Origin: Umezawaea tangerina
GTDB taxonomy: Bacteria > Actinomycetota > Actinomycetes > Mycobacteriales > Pseudonocardiaceae
Assembly (NCBI RefSeq): GCF_003002815.1
Contig: NZ_PVTF01000007.1
Span: 434,001 to 498,000 of the forward strand
Reading direction: 5' to 3'
DNA: 64,000 nucleotides
The notes beneath the pieces are model-generated. The model searched no databases, had not been told where the DNA came from, and saw nothing but the letters and a program-made list of their open reading frames with translations. Of the stretch, positions 35,442 through 42,878 are shown one piece after another. The translations under genes and the position numbers were made by a program. The stretch's first letter is position 1. The number at the start of each line of letters is the position of its first letter.

Positions 35442-36016
35442 CAGGGCATCTCCACCCGCAGGCGCGCGCCCGTGCGGTGCACCGGGTTGCGCTTGTCCAC
35501 GTCGAGCTTGTGCACCTCGCCGTTCCCGTCCACGGCGGACTGGAGCCCGCCGGTCACGCCGGGGGTGCTGGTGATGAAGAACTTCTGCCCGTCGCGGGTC
35601 GGGAACGGCGGCTCGTGCCACGTACCGCGGCGGATGTTGAGCACGACGTCGCCGGGCACCAGGAAGGCCCGCACCTCGGCGAAGTCGGGGAACCCGTCCA
35701 CCAGCGGCGCGTCGGGCCTGGCGACCACCGACACGTAGGGCACCCCGCCCAGCGGGATGAACGTCTGCGTCATGCCGAGGTGCCGTTCCAGGTAGCGGAT
35801 GTCGCCGCCCCGGTAGCCGACCCGGAACAGGATGAACTCCGGCGCCTCGTCGACCTCCAGCAGCACCGGGCCGTGCACCGCGTTGAGGCCGGAGTACAGG
35901 TCGATCGGCAGCTTCGGCGTGGTGTCGAGCGAGACGACCTCGCCGAAGGGCGCGAACGCCTCGGCGGTCACCGGCTCGGGGACGATGGTGTGGATCCGCA
36001 CGTCCGTCTCGGACAT
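35441..36016 (-). CDS. Ureidoglycolate lyase (AllA)-like cupin-fold protein
   Basis: A 191-residue protein with AllA features: AFAPFGEVVSLD near the start, GPVLLEVDEAPEFI, RYLERHLGMTQTFIPLGG, VRAFLVPGDVVLNIRRGTWH, and a C-terminal strand-rich part. AllA cleaves ureidoglycolate to glyoxylate and urea. The fold is also used for other lyases on hydroxy-amine or ureide intermediates. AGGAG lies before the ATG. With the hydantoinase-like enzyme and Mo hydroxylase it recalls purine/ureide degradation, but the rest of the operon does not fit that route. Confidence 0.8.
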   Translation of the reverse strand: MSETDVRIHTIVPEPVTAEAFAPFGEVVSLDTTPKLPIDLYSGLNAVHGPVLLEVDEAPEFILFRVGYRGGDIRYLERHLGMTQTFIPLGGVPYVSVVARPDAPLVDGFPDFAEVRAFLVPGDVVLNIRRGTWHEPPFPTRDGQKFFITSTPGVTGGLQSAVDGNGEVHKLDVDKRNPVHRTGARLRVEMP

Positions 36017-36024
36017 CGTTGCTC

Positions 36025-37398
36025 CTAGGCTCGGGATCCGGCCAGCAGGCCGGTGAGGACGCGGACGGGCAGCCCGGCGGGCCGGTCCAGCAGCGCGGTG
36101 GTGACGCGGTCGGCCGTGTCGGCACCGAACGCGGCACCCGCGTAGCCGCCGAACTTGGCGGTCAGCAGGTCCGCGGTCAGGGGAGCGCGGCTGTCGCCCG
36201 CGGGCACGTCGACCAGGCGGGTGAGGCTCCGCCCGTCGTCGGTGGTGACCGTGACCCTGGTGGCGGTGAACTCCGGGTACCGCGCCTCCAGGTCCGCCGC
36301 GGGCCGCAACCGGACGAGGTCGGCCACCCGCAGCACCCTCGGGTCCTCGCGCCGCGCGGTGGCGTACTGCGCGCCGCCGAGGTCGCGGTCGGTCAGCGCC
36401 GCGCCCACCGTGTAGGGCAGGCTCAGCGTGCACGCGACCGTGCTCGGCTCGGCGCCCACCGGCCGGTCGACCAGCAGCAGCGCGATGTCGTAGGTCTCCA
36501 CGTCGACCGCGGTCACGTGGTCGGGGTCGAGGTCGTGCTCCACGGCCAGCTCGATGGCCGCCTGCGCCGCGCCGTGGGTGTGCCTGCACCCGGCCCACCG
36601 CTTCTGGTGCACGTCCAGCACCGTCCACTCGACACCGAGCCCGGCCGCGGACGTGTCGGTGACCGGCGTGCCGCCCAGGACGGAGACGAGGCCGCGCGGG
36701 TGTTCGACGACCTCGCGCCACCCGGTCAGCCCCGCGGCCGCCGCCAGCGCTCCCTCCACGCCTGCGCGGGCGATCTGGCCCGCGAACGCCGGTTTGGCCG
36801 ACGGCGAGGCGAAGATCGACTCGATGAGCACGGCGGGCGCGAAGAACGCGGCGGCGCCGATGGCGTCCGCGATCCGCTCGGCGGGCAGGCCGAGCAGCTT
36901 CGCGCACCCCGCCGCCGCCCCGAACGACGCGGCGATGGGGAACCACCCCGCCCGCGTGGCGCTGGGGTGCACGGCCCGGCCGATCCGGTTCGCCACCTCG
37001 TAGGAGGCCGCCGCCGCGGTCAGCAGCGTCCGCAGGTCCGCGTCCACGTGCTCGGCCACGGCGAGCAGCGCGGGCAGGGTGTGCGATGGGTGGAACCCGC
37101 CGAACCGGTAGCCGTCCTGGTGTTCCAGCACGTCGGCCGCCACGCCCGTGCAGAACGCCGCGTCCGCCACCGGAGCGGAGAACCCGGCCGCGAGCACGGT
37201 GGCCTCGGGCGTCCCGCCGCGGCGGCGCACCAGGTCCACCAGGGTCGCCACCTCCGCGGTCGTCGACCCGCCCACCGCGGCGCCGAGGAAGTCCAGCGCC
37301 AGCGCGCCGACCTTGGCCGTGACCTCCGCGGGGAGGTCCTCGTAGGACAGCCCCGCGGTGAACTCCGCCAGCGCCAGGGTGTCCGGCACCGCTGTCAC
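36025..37398 (-). CDS. MmgE/PrpD family protein (second copy)
   Basis: A 457-residue relative of 2-methylcitrate dehydratase/cis-aconitate decarboxylase, clearly diverged from the copy at the other end of the operon. Segments include KVGALALDFLGAAVGGSTTAE, VLEHQDGYRFGGFHPSHT and VLDVHQKRWAGCRHTHGAA, the latter with the His-rich site. The GTG start overlaps the ABC ATPase stop; the longer open frame upstream is a shadow of that gene. Two PrpD-type enzymes in one pathway suggest two separate dehydration, decarboxylation or epimerisation steps. Confidence 0.85.
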   Translation of the reverse strand: MTAVPDTLALAEFTAGLSYEDLPAEVTAKVGALALDFLGAAVGGSTTAEVATLVDLVRRRGGTPEATVLAAGFSAPVADAAFCTGVAADVLEHQDGYRFGGFHPSHTLPALLAVAEHVDADLRTLLTAAAASYEVANRIGRAVHPSATRAGWFPIAASFGAAAGCAKLLGLPAERIADAIGAAAFFAPAVLIESIFASPSAKPAFAGQIARAGVEGALAAAAGLTGWREVVEHPRGLVSVLGGTPVTDTSAAGLGVEWTVLDVHQKRWAGCRHTHGAAQAAIELAVEHDLDPDHVTAVDVETYDIALLLVDRPVGAEPSTVACTLSLPYTVGAALTDRDLGGAQYATARREDPRVLRVADLVRLRPAADLEARYPEFTATRVTVTTDDGRSLTRLVDVPAGDSRAPLTADLLTAKFGGYAGAAFGADTADRVTTALLDRPAGLPVRVLTGLLAGSRA

Positions 37399-38222
37399 CG
37401 GTGGCCGCCGAGCTGCTTGCGCAGGTGGCCGACCTGCTCGCCGAAGTGCGGCTCCGCGGTGACGGCCAGGTCGCGCGGCCGGGCGAAGTCCACGTCCACG
37501 ACGTCCTGCACGCGGCCGGGGCGCTGCGACAGCAGCACCACGCGGTCGGCCAGGAACACCGCCTCGGTGATGGAGTGCGTGACGAGCACGATCGTCTTGC
37601 CGGTGTCGAGCCAGAGCTGTTGCAGCAGCAGGTTCATCTGGTCGCGGGTCATCGCGTCCAGCGCGCCGAACGGCTCGTCCATCAGCAGGATGGACGGCCG
37701 GTGGATCAGCGCCCTGGCGATGGCGACCCGCTGCTGCATGCCGCCGGAGAGCGCCTTGGGGTAGTGGTCGAGGAAGTCGCCCAGCCCCACCAGCCGCGCC
37801 ATCTCGGCGGCCCGCTCCCGCCGCTCGGCGCGGGTGGTCCCCTTGCCCTCCAACGGCAGGGCGATGTTGCGCCACACCTTCCGCCACGGCATCAGGTTCG
37901 GCGCCTGGAACACGAAGCCCAGCGACCCCAGCGCGTCCCGGTCGGGAGTGCTGTTGCGACCGGTGAACAGCGGCTTGTCACCGATGCCGATCGTGCCCTC
38001 GGTCGGGGAGATCAGCCCGGCCAGCATCCGCAGCAGGGTGGTCTTGCCGCACCCCGACGGGCCCAGCAGCACCACGAACTCGCCGGGCGCGACCTCCAGG
38101 TCCGTCGGCAGCAGCGCGCGCACCGGACCCGCGCTCGCCTGGTAGGTCTTGCCGATCCCGCGCACCGAGATGGCCGCGCCGGAGCCCGCCACCCTCGGTG
38201 GGCCGCTGTTCGCCTCGCTCAT
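37395..38222 (-). CDS. ABC importer ATPase (TauB/SsuB-like)
   Basis: A 275-residue ATPase of the nitrate/sulfonate/taurine class. Walker A is LLGPSGCGKTTLL, the Q-loop FVFQAPNLMPWRKV, signature ALSGGMQQRVAIARAL, Walker B ILLMDEPFGALD, and H-loop VTHSITEAVFLADRV. ATG at 38222 has AGGGGAG four bases upstream. An ATG 17 codons earlier overlaps the cupin gene and would add a Thr/Ser-rich leader. It works with the binding protein and permease encoded upstream in the same operon. Confidence 0.9.
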   Translation of the reverse strand: MSEANSGPPRVAGSGAAISVRGIGKTYQASAGPVRALLPTDLEVAPGEFVVLLGPSGCGKTTLLRMLAGLISPTEGTIGIGDKPLFTGRNSTPDRDALGSLGFVFQAPNLMPWRKVWRNIALPLEGKGTTRAERRERAAEMARLVGLGDFLDHYPKALSGGMQQRVAIARALIHRPSILLMDEPFGALDAMTRDQMNLLLQQLWLDTGKTIVLVTHSITEAVFLADRVVLLSQRPGRVQDVVDVDFARPRDLAVTAEPHFGEQVGHLRKQLGGHR

Positions 38223-38262
38223 CGAACTCCCCTGGCTGGTCGTGGTCGTGGTGCCCGCGGTG

Positions 38263-39030
38263 TCAGTCGCCATACGCCCGCCTCGCCAGCTCGTCCCACG
38301 CGCCGCCCGCGGGCGGGTCCCGGTACTCGGTGGTGGTGGCCTTGTCCGAGCGGATGAACGACATCGTGCCGCCGCGGGAGTACAGCGGCCCGTGGAAGAC
38401 GTCGGGGGAGCGGAAGAAGTACGCGCCCTCGCGCATCACACCCCGCGCGCCCATCAGCACGTCACCGTGGATCTTGAACGACTCCTCGTAGACCGGGTGG
38501 GACTCCTCGGCCTCCGAGCGCCAGCCCGGCATCATCCCCGCGAGGTAGATGAACGCCCTGTCGTCCTCGCGCAACGGCTTGGCCATCGCACCGGGGTCGA
38601 GCTTCACGTCGCCGCTCCACTCGGCGGGCTTCCACTTCAGCAGCTCGGTGCGGGTCACCTTCGCCCGCTCGCCGCCCGCACCCGCCCCGAACACCGGCGG
38701 TCCCCAGAAGCCGCAGTAGAGCACCAGGCCGCGCACACCGGCGACCAGGTCGACCTCGCTGCCCGCGGGCAGGTGGACGTAGTCGTTGACCTCCACCGGG
38801 TTCCCGTCCAGCGTGCCCGCGCCGGACAGCACGAACACGTCGGCCTCGGCGGCCAGCACACCGCGGTGGCGGTCCACCAGGCGCACCACGGACGTCTCGG
38901 CCCCGTCACCGGGGTCGCGGCTGAGCAGCCGCTTGCGACCGCCGCTCGCGGCGCCGAACTCGCCGTCCGGCACCGCCAGCCACGGCACGTCGGAGCTGTG
39001 GATGAAGTCCACATCGGACCGGTCCCACAT
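38263..39030 (-). CDS. Cupin-like protein (two cupin half-barrels)
   Basis: A 255-residue beta-rich protein with two cupin-type halves: ADVFVLSGAGTLDGNPVEVNDYVHLPAGS in the first and SFKIHGDVLMGARGVMREGAYFFRSPDVFHGPLYS in the second, resembling the DUF4437 group. The canonical metal His pattern is only partly kept. It overlaps the flavoprotein stop by TGATG. Isomerase, dioxygenase or binding roles are all open. Confidence 0.65.
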   Translation of the reverse strand: MWDRSDVDFIHSSDVPWLAVPDGEFGAASGGRKRLLSRDPGDGAETSVVRLVDRHRGVLAAEADVFVLSGAGTLDGNPVEVNDYVHLPAGSEVDLVAGVRGLVLYCGFWGPPVFGAGAGGERAKVTRTELLKWKPAEWSGDVKLDPGAMAKPLREDDRAFIYLAGMMPGWRSEAEESHPVYEESFKIHGDVLMGARGVMREGAYFFRSPDVFHGPLYSRGGTMSFIRSDKATTTEYRDPPAGGAWDELARRAYGD

Positions 39031-40475
39031 CACTGCCTCCCGGAGGTGGTGTCGACGCCCGCCGCGCGACGGCCGAGCAGACGGCCGAAGGCGAGGGCTG
39101 GGGTCACGCTCATGCCGCTGACGAACGACTTGCCCGACAGCGCGCTGCCGCCGAGCACCTCTCCCGCGGCGAAGAGGTTGGTGAACGGCCCGTCCCGGCC
39201 GACGACCCGCAGGTCGCCGTCCACGACGAGCCCGGCGGGGCTCTTCAGCGTCGTGCCGTGGTTCAGCACGGCGTAGAACGGTCCGTGCTCGATGGGCAGC
39301 GGCAGGTGCGCGCGCCCCAGCGCGTCCCGGCCCGAGGCGACGGCGGCGTTGTACTCGCCGACCGCGCCGACCAGGCCCACCGCGTCGATCCCGGCGGCCT
39401 CGGCCAGTCCGACGAGAGTGTCGGCCGTGGTGAACGACGGGTGGTCGGCGAACGCGGCGGCCAGGTCCTCGGACGACCACCCCGGCAGCAGCGGGGGAGC
39501 CTTGCGCCGCACGACGTCGTCGTAGACGATCCAGAACCGCAGCCCCGGCTGGTCCAGCAGGGCGTTCTCCCGGACGTCCACGCTCTCGGCGTCCTCGGCG
39601 ACGAACCGCTCGCCGTTCTCGTTGACGTGGATCTCCCACGGCTGCCGCGACTGCGGGGTCAGCGACGGGTAGTCGTCCAGCGGCACCGTCCTGGACGGAC
39701 TGTCCCGCAGCAGCACGCCGCCGTAGGTGGGCAGGAACTTGTCGCCGCCGCGCACGCTCCCGCCGACCTCGACGGCGGCCAGCAGACCGCTGCCCGTGGA
39801 CGTCGGCGCGCCGGGACCCGCCAGCGGTGCCCCCTCGGTGAGCCGGGGGAACAGCTCGGCGTTGCCGGAGTACCCGCCGCTGGTCAGCACGACGGTGGTC
39901 GCGTCGATGTCGGTCACCGCGCCGTCGGGGCCGGTGACCGTCGCGCCCGCGACCCGGTCCGGGCCGTCGGTGCGCAACGCGGTCATCGTGGTGTTGAGCA
40001 GCAGCGTCACCGTGCCGTCCGCGCAGGCCCGCTCCAGCCGGGGGAGCAGGACCTCCAGGACGGACCGGCCGCCGTTGCGGCCCCAGTACGTGCGCGGGAC
40101 CGAGTACGGCTCGTGGAAGTACAGGATCGCCGGCGCGTCCGGGTCCATGTCGAACCCGGCCGACATGAGCCAGTCGACCGCCTCCGGCGCGTGCCCGACG
40201 GCCAGCCGCACCAGCGCCGGGTCCGCGGTCCGCTTGCTGATCCGCATGACGTCGTCGAAGTGCAGCTCGGGGGTGTCGTGGATGCCGCGCGAGAGCTGGA
40301 GCGCGGTGCCGCCCGCCGACATCTGCGCCCACGAGCGCCAGAGCGTGCCGCCGGGCTGGTCCGCCTGCTCGACCACGGTCACCCGCAGCCCGTGCCGCGC
40401 TGCCTCGATCGCGGCGGGCAGACCTGCCGTGCCCGCGCCGACGACCAGCAGGTCCGTCCGGATGTGCTCGGCCAT
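39030..40475 (-). CDS. FAD-dependent dehydrogenase (fumarate reductase/3-ketosteroid dehydrogenase-like)
   Basis: A 481-residue flavoprotein of the FAD_binding_2 type. The dinucleotide motif is LLVVGAGTAGLPAAIEAARHG, the second FAD contact VVLTSGGYSGN, and the C-terminal signature FTNLFAAGEVLGGSALSGKSFVSGMSVTPALAFGR. Members introduce or reduce C=C bonds next to carbonyl or carboxylate groups (fumarate, urocanate, tricarballylate, ketosteroids). The ATG lies 5 bp after the binding-protein stop. It probably oxidises or reduces a pathway intermediate. Confidence 0.87.
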   Translation of the reverse strand: MAEHIRTDLLVVGAGTAGLPAAIEAARHGLRVTVVEQADQPGGTLWRSWAQMSAGGTALQLSRGIHDTPELHFDDVMRISKRTADPALVRLAVGHAPEAVDWLMSAGFDMDPDAPAILYFHEPYSVPRTYWGRNGGRSVLEVLLPRLERACADGTVTLLLNTTMTALRTDGPDRVAGATVTGPDGAVTDIDATTVVLTSGGYSGNAELFPRLTEGAPLAGPGAPTSTGSGLLAAVEVGGSVRGGDKFLPTYGGVLLRDSPSRTVPLDDYPSLTPQSRQPWEIHVNENGERFVAEDAESVDVRENALLDQPGLRFWIVYDDVVRRKAPPLLPGWSSEDLAAAFADHPSFTTADTLVGLAEAAGIDAVGLVGAVGEYNAAVASGRDALGRAHLPLPIEHGPFYAVLNHGTTLKSPAGLVVDGDLRVVGRDGPFTNLFAAGEVLGGSALSGKSFVSGMSVTPALAFGRLLGRRAAGVDTTSGRQ

Positions 40476-40480
40476 CCGGG

Positions 40481-41524
40481 TCAGACCTTGTCCACGAACT
40501 CGGCGGTGACGATGTCGGAGAGCGGGCGGCTCTTGTCCTTGACGATGCCGGACTTGCGCATCAGCTCCAGCGCCGACTCCCACGCGGGCATGTCGATCGA
40601 CAGGTACTTGCCGTTGGCGGGCTTGCACAGCTTCGCCTGCGCCTCGATCTTGAGCCGTGCCACCTCCTTGTCCGACACCTCGACGGCGTTGAACGCGCCC
40701 ATCGCGGACAGCACCTTGTCCAGGTTCGCCTTGTCCTCGGTGAACTCGTAGGCCTTGCGGCACGCGCGCAGGAAGCCGGTGATCTCCTCGCCCTTGGACT
40801 GCGCGTCGGACTTCTTCACGAAGTAGGAGTCGCCCGGCATCTTGGCGAACTTGTCGGTGTTGAGGTAGTTCAGCTCGACGCCGCGCTGCCGGAGCGCGGT
40901 CTCGGAACCGAGGAAGGTGATGAACCCGTCGACCTCGCCGCGCTTGAGGAACTCCAGCGAGCCGACGTCGGCGCCGGTGACCACCTTGCGCACCTTCGTG
41001 GGGTCGAGCCCCGCCGTCACGGACATGGCGTCGAGCAGGAGTTCGGTCGTCCCGCCCTTGGAGATGACGCCGATGGTCTTGCCCTGCCAGTCGGCGGGGC
41101 TGTTCAGCGGCTTGGTCGGGTCGGACGCGACGCTGTACTGGCTGACCTGGTCGTTCTGCCCGATGGTGATGATCTCGGCGCCGGTGTCGAGGATGAGCGG
41201 CGAGGTGATCACGGCCGCGCCCTTGCCGAACATGCCCTGCCCGGCGGTGACCTGGGAGATGGAGCTGGCCGTGCCGGTGCCGCCGATCGGCTTGACCCGC
41301 AGGCCCTCCTTCTCGAAGAAGCCCTCCTGGACGGCCACGTACACGTCGATGTAGTTGATGATGTGCTGGAAGGGCGTCACGAACGCCACTTCGGGGAGGG
41401 TCTGGTCCCCGGTGCTGTTCGCGGCGTCGTTGCGGGTGGTGGGTGCGCATCCGATCAGGAACGTGCCGCCCGCGGCGGTCGTGACGGCGAACGCGCCAGC
41501 GCGGAGGAAAGAACGTCTGTCCAT
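40481..41524 (-). CDS. ABC importer substrate-binding lipoprotein (NMT1/THI5/TauA-like), Tat exported
   Basis: A 347-residue binding protein. The N-terminus has a twin-arginine motif (DRRSFLRAG) and a lipobox LIGC with Cys26, so it is likely to be exported folded and lipidated. The mature part has the NMT1/TauA pattern (PEVAFVTPFQHIINYIDVYV and GYFEKEGL-like VQEGFFEKEGLRV). AGGAGAAG precedes the ATG; an ATG 13 codons earlier has no such site. Relatives bind sulfonates, pyrimidines, aromatic acids and ureides. Confidence 0.9.
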   Translation of the reverse strand: MDRRSFLRAGAFAVTTAAGGTFLIGCAPTTRNDAANSTGDQTLPEVAFVTPFQHIINYIDVYVAVQEGFFEKEGLRVKPIGGTGTASSISQVTAGQGMFGKGAAVITSPLILDTGAEIITIGQNDQVSQYSVASDPTKPLNSPADWQGKTIGVISKGGTTELLLDAMSVTAGLDPTKVRKVVTGADVGSLEFLKRGEVDGFITFLGSETALRQRGVELNYLNTDKFAKMPGDSYFVKKSDAQSKGEEITGFLRACRKAYEFTEDKANLDKVLSAMGAFNAVEVSDKEVARLKIEAQAKLCKPANGKYLSIDMPAWESALELMRKSGIVKDKSRPLSDIVTAEFVDKV

Positions 41525-41546
41525 GGTGCTTCTCCTGGGTTCCGGC

Positions 41547-42464
41547 TTAGAGGGAGGTGGCACGCCCCGACGACTCGTGCCAGGGGATCGCGAATCGTCG
41601 GATGCCGGCGACCACGGCGTAGAGCAGGAATCCGAGCAGCGTCATGATGATCACGACGGCGAACAGCTGGTCGGTCCGCAGGCTGGCGAGCATGACCGTG
41701 GCCAGCGCCCCCAACCCCTCGTCGCCACCGAGGTACTCGCCGACGATGGCGCCGGTGATGGCGAAGACGATGCCGAGCTCGATGCCCGTGAGCACGGCGG
41801 GCAGCGCGGCCGGGATGTCCAGCGAGACGACCCGCTTCCACCACGGCGCCTGGATCACCCGCATGAGGTCGCGGTGGCCGGGCTCGATGGAGCGGATCCC
41901 GAGGATGGTGTTCTGCGTCATCACGAAGAAGCTGATGATCGCGGCCATGAAGATCTTCGAGGTCAGCCCGAACCCGAACCACAACAGCAGCAGCGGGACG
42001 ATGGCGACCTTGGGGACGACCTGCGTCGCGACCAGGAAGGGCGACAGCACCCTCTCCAGCGAACGCACCTTGCCGAGCACGATGCCCAACGTGACGCCCA
42101 CGACGACCGCGATGAGGAAGCCGACCATCGTCTCGTAGAACGTGACGTAGGTGGCCTGGTAGATCATCGGCTGGCCGAGCAGCTCGACCAGCGCGGACCA
42201 GACGTCCTCCGGCGGCGGGAGGATCAGCTCCCCGATGTCGAACAAGATCGTGTAGAGCTTCCAGCCGCCGATGAAGGCCGCGAGGATCAGCGGGGTGGTG
42301 ACCCAGAGCAGCCACCGGGGGCCGGTGTCGCGGCGTGTTCCGGGTGGGGTGGTTGTCCGTGGGTCGGGGGCTGTCTGTGTGTTGGTGGCTGTCTGTGGGT
42401 TGGTCGCTGTCTGCGGGTCGGTCGCTGCATGCGGGGCTTTCGTTGCCTGCGGTTCGCTCGCCAT
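41547..42464 (-). CDS. ABC importer permease (SsuC/TauC-like)
   Basis: A 305-residue permease with about six helices and the EAA loop at VIQAPWWKRVVSLDIPAALPAVLTG, which docks the ATPase. The first 45 residues are an unusual hydrophilic tail with PQTATN-type hexapeptides coded by an 18-bp DNA repeat. GGAGGT sits six bases before the ATG. It is the first gene of the eighteen-gene operon, followed by the binding protein after 22 bp. Confidence 0.9.
   Translation of the reverse strand: MASEPQATKAPHAATDPQTATNPQTATNTQTAPDPRTTTPPGTRRDTGPRWLLWVTTPLILAAFIGGWKLYTILFDIGELILPPPEDVWSALVELLGQPMIYQATYVTFYETMVGFLIAVVVGVTLGIVLGKVRSLERVLSPFLVATQVVPKVAIVPLLLLWFGFGLTSKIFMAAIISFFVMTQNTILGIRSIEPGHRDLMRVIQAPWWKRVVSLDIPAALPAVLTGIELGIVFAITGAIVGEYLGGDEGLGALATVMLASLRTDQLFAVVIIMTLLGFLLYAVVAGIRRFAIPWHESSGRATSL
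42370..42441. repeat. 18-bp tandem repeat inside the permease gene
   Basis: Four head-to-tail units of 18 bp (GCTGTCTGTGTGTTGGTG and variants) code for QTATNP-like hexapeptides at the permease N-terminus. The repeats keep the frame, so copy-number change would lengthen or shorten the tail without breaking the gene. Confidence 0.8.
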
Positions 42465-42500
42465 TCGGTGACCTCCACGCCAACCCTGGATGTCCCGCCT

Positions 42501-42565
42501 GTGTCGCTTAGCGGAACGCCGTACCGGATTGCGGTATGCTAAGCATCGTTTTTGGGCAGGGTCAA
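42501..42565 (-). promoter_or_regulatory. Main operon promoter with IclR-type operator
   Basis: On the minus strand TTGACC (42565-42560) is followed after 17 bp by TTAGCA as a possible -10. Just downstream is the 17-bp quasi-palindrome GTGTCGCTTAGCGGAAC (42501-42517, plus-strand reading). GCTTAGC at 42506 and GCTAAGC at 42538 form a wider perfect dyad, and TACCG-GATTG-CGGTA lies between them at 42522-42536. This arrangement matches the internal promoter near 27.83 kb, so one regulator, most simply the adjacent IclR protein, may control both. Confidence 0.6.
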
Positions 42566-42790
42566 GGAGGTGGGGGGCTTATTCAGCAAGAAGAGATGGG
42601 TGGGTGGACAGTCCGGAGTGGACTGGTTGCGGACGGTGAGATTGGACTGTGGCACGGGATGGGGGGATGTGCTCGGGGAGCGCTGGGTGGGGGTGTGTCC
42701 CGTGTGTCCGGTGGGGGTTCGTGGGGGTCCGCTAGGCGGAACGGGGATCGCCCGTGAGAAGCCCGGCCCCCGGCGCGCGATTGTTCCAAT
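42566..42790. other. G-rich intergenic segment with an extra IclR-type site
   Basis: The plus strand is very G-rich, with many runs of three to six G (for example between 42658 and 42728) able to form G-quadruplexes. At 42726-42742 it carries GGTCCGCTAGGCGGAAC, a further copy of the 17-bp motif seen at both operon promoters, with a perfect TCCGC-TAG-GCGGA core. No gene is visible on either strand. Confidence 0.55.
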
Positions 42791-42845
42791 GATCGATCTT
42801 GGTTTGTCAAGACGGTGAAGCTGTCTTGACAAACCAAGATCGATC
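42791..42845. repeat. Perfect 23-bp inverted repeat (large hairpin)
   Basis: Arms at 42791-42813 and 42823-42845 are perfectly complementary over 23 bp, beginning GATCGATCTTGG, and flank a 9-base loop that can add one G-U and one G-C pair. The arms are much more AT-rich than their surroundings. No T-run follows on either side, so a standard terminator is doubtful; a mobile-element remnant or protected RNA end is also possible. Confidence 0.85.
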
Positions 42846-42878
42846 AGGAGGGCGCTGTTTATCGGGGGCGGAGGGGGA

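Noticed and set aside
31745-36016. A purine degradation cluster (xanthine dehydrogenase, allantoinase, ureidoglycolate lyase)
   Set aside because: Some members match in fold, but no uricase, hydroxyisourate hydrolase, decarboxylase or allantoate enzyme is present, while CoA-transferase, CitE, PrpD and OYE proteins are unexplained by that route.
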